Shown here: positions 56,285 through 64,000 of the stretch, in pieces
How the letters are laid out: each line of letters opens with the position of its first letter
How positions within the stretch are numbered: position 1 is the first letter of the stretch
Source: Catonia carolina
Taxonomy: Eukaryota; Arthropoda; Insecta; Hemiptera; Achilidae
Length of the DNA stretch: 64,000 nucleotides
Direction: 5' to 3'
Assembly: GCA_035578175.1 (NCBI GenBank)
Contig: JAQMRL010000007.1
Location: 52,599,227 to 52,663,226 of the forward strand
Program-made: the position numbers and the translations under genes
The notes under the pieces: generated by a model
Told to the model about the DNA's origin: nothing
The model's input: only the letters and a program-made list of their open reading frames with translations
The model's database searches: none

Positions 56285-56560
56285 AGCAACCCACCGAGTT
56301 CTAGCAGTAAAGTAGTCACCTCAATTCAGAAGTTTAATCCCTCATTTTTCGATATTGGTGAGGTTCCTCGTTTGAAACCTTAGTATAAGTACTTTTACAC
56401 GAATCTGAATAATAAACAGTGATTGAAGTTGAGGTTTAATTAACTGAGTCTGTACGAGATGACACCTTATTTACACATCACACATATTATCCTGAACTAA
56501 TTGATTCATGGGTGTCACTTATTGTTTATAATTGAACTGATTACGACGTACACACATAAC
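56285..56560 (+). mobile_element. SINE S4, plus-strand copy
   Basis: A degenerate tRNA-like head (CCCACCGAGTTCTAGCAGTA, TTTAATCCC) is followed by GAGTCTGTACGAGATGACAC, TTGATTCATGGGTGTCACTT and GTTTATAATTGAACTGATTA, the reverse complement of the 46035-46335 and 59385-59640 arrangement. Confidence 0.68.
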
Positions 56561-56564
56561 AAAT

Positions 56565-57405
56565 TAAAATAAAAACAAACAAAATTAATAGTTATTTTTT
56601 CATTATCAACTAGGATAATATTTGTGAAGGATTTTCAAGGAAGAAACTTAGTAACTTTTCAGCAATATTTGGGTGCTCATTTGGGGGGTTTAAAAACCCA
56701 TTGAATGTTTACAAACTTTAAATTTAAAAAAAATTGCTGATAACTGCTTATTATGTTGCAATAAAATTCCAAATGTGGTATGCTTTATAAATGTGGGATA
56801 ATTCTTCACCGCATAATATGGAGAAAGTTTTTAAGATTTAAGAAAAGTAATTAAAAGTGTACTGTGGGATCAGATCGTCTTATCTTTTCCAGACCATTAC
56901 TAAGGACGTTTAGTTGGTTATAATTCGTCCCGTACATTAAGGGTCTACCTTTTAATAAAAATGCTAACACTTAATAATCATAATTATTTTCTTTATAATT
57001 TTTTCACAGTAGTTTACACAAATTAAATTTATTTCTAAGTTTATTATAACACTAACGATAGGGGTTGAAATAAAAATACTATTAGGTTTCCGTAGAAAAA
57101 TCATAACTTTGTAGCCTTTAAATTTGGTGTCAAACTAACGATTAAATTAACCACTGTTGTGTGTCAGAATCGTTTTCAAATATTCCCTCAAGAAAAACTT
57201 TCTTTTAATGTATTTGAAATAAAATAGTTACATTTTGTGAATACTAATCATTTACATTAAAATTTTAAAAAAAAACAGGTGAGTGACATTTTATATAGAA
57301 AGCTTGTGGCACATCATAGTACATTAAATTACAAACACTTTAGTAAAAATATTATGACTCTAGCTATCATACAACTGAATTTATGATATTTATTCGCTTC
57401 CAAGA
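56565..57405. other. No gene seen
   Basis: AT-rich, no recognisable frame, repeat or RNA. Confidence 0.45.
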
Positions 57406-57410
57406 TATAA

Positions 57411-57505
57411 AAAAAATTAGCGCTCGAAAATAATACTTGTCGTTTTTTTACGTTTAAGCATAAACGTAAAAAAAAGAGAAGTATTATTTTCGAGCGCTAA
57501 TTTTT
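57411..57505. repeat. 95-bp near-perfect palindrome
   Basis: The outer arms AATTAGCGCTCGAAAATAAT... (57411-57438) and 57479-57505 pair almost perfectly over about 27-28 bp. A 3-4 nt mismatch bubble follows, then inner arms TTTTTTTACGTTTA / TAAACGTAAAAAAA, with a 4-nt loop. It could be a foldback remnant, a small-RNA hairpin or a replication-derived inverted duplication. Confidence 0.85.
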
Positions 57506-57514
57506 GTGTTTTAG

Positions 57515-58255
57515 GCCTATGTCAGAAATCTTTAAAACTAAAAATAACAGGTCTGGGACTTGATTTGTTCAATGTTTCAGGTTAAAAACAAAACTGCCAC
57601 CAAGTTTGTCTCGTAATTAAAGCCAAAAAAATTTCGAATGGCCTCATAACATCGGTGTTACTGAATTTTGTGCAAAATCTTTCACTACTGTAACGATGCG
57701 TTTACCTGTGTTTATATGAGAATCTTTAACATAATCGGATCCGACCAATTGCCGCTGAATTTTCAATCACATCATCACACATTATGATTACATCATTACA
57801 TCATTGTTGTTGGTTACATAACAACTCAGTCAAGGTAAATGTTCATGTAAGTCGAGTATAAACTTCCGTCAAAAATAACAGGTGTACTATTAACATAGTT
57901 AAGAAATTTCACAAAATAGAAATCATATTATAACCACGGAAAATGTGTTAAAATTGGTATTAATGTACCAGAATTCCGAATCGCTCTTCCGGTCACAAAA
58001 CTTATACTTTATAACAGTGTGGACGCACACAATACAGCCTACAATTGGTGCAAGCTTAGAAGCATCCAAATACTTCAGAAAAATTGCGGCATGATTTTTC
58101 TCTGAAGATGGTTTTGCAGAGGGTGAAACGCGTAAGAAGGGGTAGTTTTACAAAGTTGTTGGAGAGAGAACTGTAAATGTGTAGGCTATTGATTAATACC
58201 AACCAGGCCAAGCTACATTAGCTTTGAATGAACTGAGTTATTTGAACAAAAGCCT
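57515..58255. other. No gene; one repeat motif
   Basis: A CTGAAGATGG...GAAACGCGT block at about 58098-58135 is related to 5240-5340 in opposite orientation. Nothing else was recognised. Confidence 0.4.
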
Positions 58256-58261
58256 ATTAAT

Positions 58262-58850
58262 ATGGGCCGGCCCATGGGGTAGTAGTCAGCGCAACTGGCT
58301 TCTATGTCAGGAGTCCCTGGTTCAGTTATTCAGGTGTGAGTAACGGAGTATATAGTGGTGTTAATCCTTGCAAAACACCGACTGAGAAGTGATCGTCTCA
58401 TCTGTTGCGTCCCACCCGCAAAATGGGCGGCGCACAGAAGCCGAGCCGTATGAGGAAGAGACGTTATTTTTTCTCTGGAAATTTTTGTGGCGGAAGGACG
58501 GTAATGCTATGTAAATCTCTAGGAGCTCGCTCTTGGGAGCGTGAATGGGCGATTGTTCAGATATGGGTCTGCCCATTGAGAAACTACATCTGAGACAAAA
58601 GGATATCGCAATACACCATGGCACCGTGTTCATGCCTTAAGGCGGGTCCAGTGTCCATGCCCGGCGACAGATAAGTTTTTGGTTGAGTTAGAATCCCACA
58701 CTTTCAGCTTTGTGGGCGCCATAATGATTTTCCTTCCTCCGAAGTAAAAAATGGTGTGACGGGGTCGATTCCCGCTCAGCTCTGGTAATGTTTTTACCTG
58801 GATATCATCCTATATCATTACCTTCCTACAAATCAAGGATTATGTGGGCA
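58262..58850 (+). mobile_element. tRNA-headed retroposon S2, long copy
   Basis: The head has GTAGTAGTCAGCGCAACTGG (A-box side) and GTCCCTGGTTCAGTTATTC (B-box side). The body is the most GC-rich stretch of the window. It includes a second B-box-like GGGGTCGATTCCCGCTCAG near 58760-58780 and ends before an AT microsatellite (58857-58930). Two tRNA-like modules suggest a dimeric or composite SINE. The overlapping frames at 58361-58633 are not taken as genes. Confidence 0.6.
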
Positions 58851-59224
58851 TCATCACAAAAAAAATATATAAAGTATATATTTTTTATATTAATATTAAT
58901 AAAAGTAATATATATATTATATATTAGAAGCAGGGACAAAAGTTATTAAATGGCTGACTTTGTTTTATTTGTTCTTAACGTCCAACTGTTTTCTATTGGC
59001 AGAAGAAAGAAACATTTTGTAGTAGTATACATAAATTCCTCAGTAGATAATGTTTTCCTTCAAAACAAATAAATTTCTAAATAAACTCCAAGGTAAATTG
59101 TGTATTATTGAGTAAAAATTGTACAATTACACGCTTATATGTAGAAGAAATTAGGTAGGTAGGTTTTAGGTCCGATTGTTATGAACAATAAGGTTAGTAG
59201 AAACGTGGATGGCTGATAGATGAA

Positions 59225-59325
59225 AATTGGTATTAAAAACATTATAGATCTGTCTAGAAATAGAACCCAAACCCTTGGTATAGAAGCCAATTGCGCTGAC
59301 CACTATAACAAAAGTAGTAAGTAAG
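59225..59325 (-). repeat. tRNA-like SINE head (S2-type)
   Basis: The minus strand has AGTGGTCAGCGCAATTGGCT and an AAGGGTTTGGGTTCTATTTC B-box-like block, matching the heads at 9750-9835 and 58262. The body is decayed. Confidence 0.55.
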
Positions 59326-59384
59326 AAATCCAATTTTCTTTAAATTTGTTAAGTTATTGAACTTGTAATTTATTTTTCCTTAGT

Positions 59385-59640
59385 GTGTATTTGCAATCTG
59401 TTCAATTAAGAACAATAAGCAACCCCACGACTCAATGATATGAGAATGATATGTATGCGTTGTAGTCTTGTACGGACTCAGGTCGACGATTCCTGAGAGG
59501 GTATAGTTAATTGAACAATCAAAGTACACCGGTAACCATTGTTTATTTATACCCGTATAAAAGCAATTACCTGAACTAGGATCTGAACCACGGAGCCTTC
59601 GTCCCCGGAGTGGCGACAACCTTACCGCCAGATCAACCCG
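59385..59640 (-). mobile_element. SINE S4, best head-to-tail copy
   Basis: From 59640 on the minus strand: a tRNA-like head with GGGTTGATCTGGCGGTAAGG and a CCGTGGTTCAGATCC B box, a body with CTCAGGAATCGTCGACC and TGAGTCCGTACAAGACTAC, and a tail with TTGCTTATTGTTCTTAATTG. It serves as the reference for S4. Confidence 0.72.
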
Positions 59641-59644
59641 GTGG

Positions 59645-60115
59645 GTATCTTATAATTTATTTTTATTACTTACCCAGGTCTCAGTTATTTATAATTGTTT
59701 CTTTGTGATTGTTTTATCGACAAAGTATTATGGTGTTTTATTCTGGAATCTGAAATATTTGAATTGTTACTTGTTCCTAAGAAGTAAAGACGGGATTACT
59801 ACTATCAATCAATACCATATTGCTCTTATAACTTTATAGCTTTCCGAAGAGTTGTAAAAATTGACATGAGTGATTCGTATTCAAAGAAAAACTAAACGAT
59901 TCAAAGTTTGACCATTTGCTAGTAAGGGTTTTAAAGATATAAAACTTCCACGTGTCAATAAATAATATTTCTATACCTTCCAAAATGGGTGAAATTCTAA
60001 AAACCGATAGCCTACACACATAGTTAAACTGGTAACTAGAAGATACAAAGCGTGAATTGAAACCTGAAAACGAAATACAGTGGCCTCTTAACCGACTTGT
60101 ATGGAACCAAAACCA
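59645..60115. other. No supported gene
   Basis: The 129-residue minus frame at 59834-60223 runs into the FAM1 fragment (its first ~20 residues are FAM1 sequence) and has no family resemblance, so it is not called. Confidence 0.4.
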
Positions 60116-60119
60116 CAAG

Positions 60120-60283
60120 TCTTTGTACGCGCGCGCGTACACGCACATACCATTTGCTAAAAACGTGGTTGTTGGGTTAAGATACCCTGTAAACGTGTAT
60201 TTCCAGTGAAAACTAGATTTCAAAAAATCGACAAGAAAACAATACTTTCCTTCCCTATGTATTTAAATAGGGCAAGAGAAAGT
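60120..60283 (-). mobile_element. FAM1 element, left-end fragment
   Basis: It reads from the ACTTTCTCTTGCCC end at 60283 (minus strand) through GGAAGGAAAGTATTGTTTTC, the TTTTCACTGG block and a GCGCGCGCGTACA tract. The rest of the element is absent or unrecognisable. Confidence 0.8.
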
Positions 60284-60574
60284 AAAAACTACGCAGTACG
60301 GTATATAAATAAATAAAATAAAAGTTACTACTGCCTATAAATAAATAACGTACCTTAATTTTGATTTTTTCATATCGACACTAAATGAAATGAAATTTTG
60401 TAGAATATTACATATGTATAATATAAAAACAAAACTAGATGCAGTCTTCAAAACAAACTTATTATATTGTTGATGAAGAGTATTAGCCTAACTCAATTTT
60501 TATGCCGAAAATTGAACTGTAATAAATGAGATCATAATTTATATTTTTCTCATAACAGGCAAGTAAAGTGTTAA

Positions 60575-60945
60575 ATTCTTTGCACTCGATCTGTTAATTC
60601 CATAGCTACAAAAAAATAGTTGTGTTTCTTTTCACATGACCAGCCAATTGAATGACTGAAGCATTTTAATAACAGAAGAAGTACAGGTGTAAAAGACACT
60701 AGTCACAGTTATCTTTTCTGAGAGTAATGCATTTCATTACACAGCCAGACCCAGTGGTGAATGAGGTGAAGGTGCCATTTGCAGAGTGCAAAGTAGATGC
60801 TTTTCGGAGGGCCGGGCATGCTGATAAGCATACTATTCCACACAGTGAGGAAGGCACTGCAAACCACTTAACTTTTCGTTTTACTTAGTTAAGGCTCTAG
60901 ACGTTCAAACCAGCCTTTTGGCCGATGACCTAAAGAACAACAATA
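60575..60945 (+). mobile_element. Repeat F5 (SINE-like), copy 4
   Basis: It contains TTTGCACTCGATCTGTTAAT, CAGCCAGACCCAGTGGTGAA, GGCCGGGCATGCTGATAAGC and GCCGATGACCTAAAGAACAA, which match the other F5 copies in order. Confidence 0.76.
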
Positions 60946-60949
60946 ATTT

Positions 60950-61740
60950 ATATTGCTTAGCTTTAAGTTTAAAAAAATCATAAATTTTAAGATGGTTTTT
61001 AGGAATGGGTTTTCACTCCAAAGATTAATCGGACGAACCAATTATTTTTTTTTGTAGGTACGACTGGAGTTCCGAAGGTAGTAAAAAAATTTAAATAAGC
61101 TACTGTTAGATTAAAAATATTCGTTGAAATAAAATGTTGAGAAAATTTAAGTAAACTAAAGCGACTATTAAGCTGACCAATCGTTTTTTTTTGTTTTACG
61201 TCTGACTGTTTTATAATTTCTGCTAACGTAGACGGAAGCAAACCAATCGTTTAAAAAATATTGTATTCCAAAAAACAATTTTCACAATTAAAAAAATGTT
61301 TAGTTTCAACTACTAACCGTTACTTCGTTGTGCTTCTATAAATAGAATGAGAAAGAAAATATTGCGCTAAGGTAAAACTTTGCATACGTGGGTTCCAACA
61401 TAACTACAAGTTTCATAACTTCTTGAAGCCAAAAATGCGGGTTTTAGAAAGAAAGTTTATTGTTAGTTCTTAAGGAAACTAGACCAATTGTACTGAAATT
61501 TGAAAACGACCCTCAAAAAATTTCAAAGAGAATTTTCAAGTTAGTTATGTTGCGACAAAAAAATTAAGAATAATTTACTTCGCTACAAAAATACAAAACT
61601 TTTATTACCTTAAAAACAGTTCCAGCGGTTTTGATTTTCCGTTTAGAACAACTTACAACGAATCAAGCAGGCCTATTTCATTTTGAACACAAATCTAAAG
61701 TTATATAAACAATAATTTTCTTAAATGTAATTTTTTTTTT
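60950..61740. other. Anonymous DNA with a SINE scrap
   Basis: 61188-61235 (minus strand) carries CGTCTACGTTAGCAGAAATT and CAGTCAGACGTAAAAC, the 3' part of SINE S1. The rest has no recognisable gene. Confidence 0.45.
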
Positions 61741-61744
61741 CGTA

Positions 61745-62400
61745 TAGGGCCAATTATAGACCAGATGAGGTGACTTTACATGGTTCTGAAAGCTCTTTCT
61801 GCTGCTCACATTTTCAGCAAAAGCTTAGCTTAAGCTTTTTTCCGTTCTTCTGTCCACCTGGTGTTCTGTGTTTGCTCTTCATGGAATTCCATAAAGTCCG
61901 TAATCATTTTTCTGAATACGGTTCGGGTCATTAAGTTTTCTCGATTTATTCCGGATTTCTTATTATCCTTTCTGACTTCTTTAAACCGTTTATCCAAAAC
62001 CTTAAGTCTATTGCTCAGTGTTAAAAAATTTGTTTTGTCAACTAGCGTCCGTAAAATTTAAGTCTTCTTCTTCTAATAGTTTCTATTACATAATTGTTCG
62101 TTTTCCTTGTACAGTTCTTCTTGACCTAGTAACCTATATTGTCCGTCTACTATCTTCGGACCCATTATCTTGCGGAGGATCTTTCTCGCAAATTTCTCTG
62201 CTTCTCTTAGACAAGCCATCCCGTTCATTAAGGCACTCACTCAAGTACACAGGTTTTATCACAGTATTATAACGTGTAATGTTGGTTTGTCTTGAGAGTG
62301 CTTTCTTACTATACTAGTGGAGAGTTCCTCGAAGTGCACCGGCCATCTTTCCTCGTCTGTTATTCGCTTTCTTTTCGCTGGTCTGTGGTAGTATTGTCTC
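61745..62400 (-). pseudogene. Non-LTR retrotransposon ORF2, C-terminal region
   Basis: The minus strand reads KILRKIMGPKIVDGQYRL near 62185-62130, then QEELYK, TIRRRRLKFYG near 62085-62050 and, in another frame, a C-terminal FHEEQTQNTRWTEERKK near 61890-61835. It closes with the tail motif above 61755. This is the usual order for the end of a LINE ORF2. Stops and shifts throughout make it dead. It is the least decayed member of the group with 52080-52795, 49255-49560 and 23180-23690. The plus frames at 61861-62272 are antisense shadows. Confidence 0.78.
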
Positions 62401-62408
62401 CGTCTTAT

Positions 62409-62469
62409 TATAATAAAATTACATTACAACCAAAGACCATATCTTTGGTTGTAATGTAATTTTATTATA
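62409..62469. repeat. Perfect 28-bp palindrome with 5-nt loop
   Basis: The left arm 62409-62436 (TATAATAAAATTACATTACA...) and the right arm 62442-62469 are exact reverse complements around the loop CCATA. It lies 9 bp beyond the end of the LINE fragment. Perfect pairing implies a recent origin or selection, in contrast to the decayed repeats around it. Confidence 0.92.
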
Positions 62470-62474
62470 TACAA

Positions 62475-63000
62475 TTTAAAATTAATTAGCTTTAATTAAG
62501 ATTATTTGATAATACCAAAATAATTTAAATAATGTGTTCATTAAAATGATGAATCGATTAATATACTTAATTAAATTTGTAAATAAATATTCTGTTCGTA
62601 ATTATAAAATTTTTTATATTTGGTTTCTTAATGTGAATATTTTTGACCTGCAGATATCTACTTCCATACCTACTGGGTCGTTGTGAAATAAAATATTTGT
62701 CAGCTTATTTATTTATGTAATAGTATAAGAATGAAAGTAGGTTTCCTTTTTTAAAATTACAGCCGGACAGCACGATTACATGATATAATAAAAAAACTTT
62801 ACTCCAAATTTTGATATTTTGGTTTTTTCATATCTTGGGTCATCGGATTGCTTATTGTTCTGAATTGAACAAATTATAACGTACACACATTAGGGATAAA
62901 AGAATAACAATATAGATTATAAAGAATTTTTTATTGTATACAAATAAGAGTTTTCAATAAGGTGCACAATAACTAAATGACACTCTATCAGCAGATTATT
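62475..63000. other. Anonymous DNA with an S4 scrap
   Basis: 62830-62890 (plus) carries GGTCATCGGATTGCTTATTG and TTCTGAATTGAACAAATTAT, the tail of SINE S4. Nothing else is recognised. Confidence 0.5.
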
Positions 63001-63004
63001 TTTT

Positions 63005-63135
63005 ACTTTCTCTTGCCTATATGAATATATAGGAAGGAAAGTATTGTTTTCATGTCGATTTTTCGAAATCGAGTTTTCACCGGATCTATACGTTTTCAGA
63101 CCCCCTGAACCCAAAAAACATGTTTTTAGCGATTG

Positions 63136-63206
<71 letters not shown>

Positions 63207-63997
63207 TGTGTGTGAACAGAATATCTCAAGAATGGAACATCGTACGAACTTGAAACTTGAAACTTAAGTTACATACCACTACCGGACGCGACACGAACAT
63301 TTTCATCAAAATCGGTCAACCGGAAGTAGTAGTTTATTCGTATAATTTTTTCAGTTTTTTGCGATTTTCTCAAAAACTGGTCCTACGATTTTTTTTAAAA
63401 TCGCCTATTTTACTCAATTTTTTATTCTCTACAAGATAGGGTAGGCGCCATGTTTGCTGAAATTCTCGGTGAGGCTGTTTTTACGTAAAAACGTTGTTTT
63501 TTTAAGATTACGGCTTTAATATAAATTTTAGCGCAAAGACTTATATAATAAAAGTTGTAGAGAATTTAAAAACCTACAACTTCTGTTTCAAACATTTTTT
63601 TGTATAACGCTTAGTTTAGCGGTAATTTGCGATTTTCTGTTTTTTTTCTCACGAAAACGTGAGAAAAATCGATTTTTTTAACATTTCGGTCTTAGTATGC
63701 ATTTTACGACAAAAGTGTATATAATTAAATTTATAGAAAACTAAAAGATCTACAACTTTTGTTTAGAGCATTTTTCTCTACAGAGCCTAGTTTAGCGTGA
63801 AAGCGTGATTTTCCGTATTTTTAAGCCAAACTGAGTTCGATTGTCATTTTGCGTCATTCACTCATGATTAAAATAAGGTTATGTTTTTGAGGTTAGTTTT
63901 TGTTCATTTCTAATGTTTTAATACTAATGTTACGTTTATTGTTAATTATTTGCATTGGCAAGAGAAAGTTGTGTGAGTGTTTCACACCAGATTTTTT
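63005..63997 (+). mobile_element. FAM1 element, young full-length copy at window end
   Basis: Complete copy from ACTTTCTCTTGCC to CACACCAGATTTTTTT, with a TG/TCTG tract at 63138-63214. It is near-identical over long stretches to 32285-33233 (opposite strand) and 11308-12295, suggesting recent spread. The right flank is outside the window. Confidence 0.93.
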
Positions 63998-64000
63998 TGG

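Noticed and set aside
58361..58633. 90-residue frame with Cys/Arg-rich composition as a gene
   Set aside because: It lies in the body of a tRNA-headed retroposon and both strands are open, as expected of GC-richer non-coding DNA.
59834..60223. 129-residue minus-strand frame as a gene
   Set aside because: Its N-terminal part is FAM1 sequence and the rest shows no family resemblance or splice context.

Overview
The window looks like nuclear DNA of an arthropod, most likely an insect with a large genome full of repeats. It is AT-rich, nearly devoid of long reading frames, and packed with degraded transposons of animal type: mariner, Helitron, TTAA-flanked MITEs, non-LTR retrotransposons, tRNA-derived SINEs, a 5S-derived repeat and a solo LTR. 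I cannot name the order. No intact host gene was recognised, and there are no operons, ribosome binding sites or bacterial features.

The dominant component is a ~0.95-1.1 kb non-coding mobile element, called FAM1 here, with about 17 full, partial or decayed copies on both strands. Every good copy has the inverted motif ACTTTCTCTTGCC near each end, placed asymmetrically. Each end also carries a small stem-loop, and a (TG)n/(CA)n tract sits at the same internal position. This architecture resembles Helentron-associated elements (HINE/DINE-1 type). Some copies are young and near-identical (32285-33233, 38708-39640, 63005-63997, 11308-12295), others very decayed. Copies are nested in other repeats, which proves mobility.

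Layout. 1-5.2 kb: FAM1 copy and a TTAA MITE. 6.5-7.6 kb: a Helitron abutting a LINE fragment. 8.6-16.3 kb: SINEs, FAM1 copies, a TTAA MITE, a possible Tigger-like remnant, a long-armed inverted repeat and a hAT/ZMYM-type remnant. 16.3-26.5 kb: mostly anonymous AT-rich DNA with SINE-like repeats. 26.5-34.1 kb: 5S-derived repeat, two Helitrons, FAM1 copies, a piggyBac-like MITE inside one of them, and a LINE fragment. 34-38 kb: a TA-flanked MITE, a LINE scrap and a nearly complete dead mariner. 38.6-46 kb: a Helitron disrupted by FAM1, more FAM1 copies, a decayed unknown repeated protein gene and a long-arm foldback element. 46.5-48 kb: a solo LTR with a clear target duplication next to a second piggyBac-like MITE. 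48-64 kb: FAM1 copies, LINE tails, a TTAA MITE, a Tigger/pogo transposase remnant, SINEs and two long palindromes.

The elements do not work together as a pathway. The order of events can be read from nesting: old FAM1, LINE and MITE copies were later interrupted by SINE-like repeats, MITEs and younger FAM1 copies. The non-autonomous elements (FAM1, Helitron derivatives, MITEs, SINEs) would depend on proteins encoded elsewhere in the genome.
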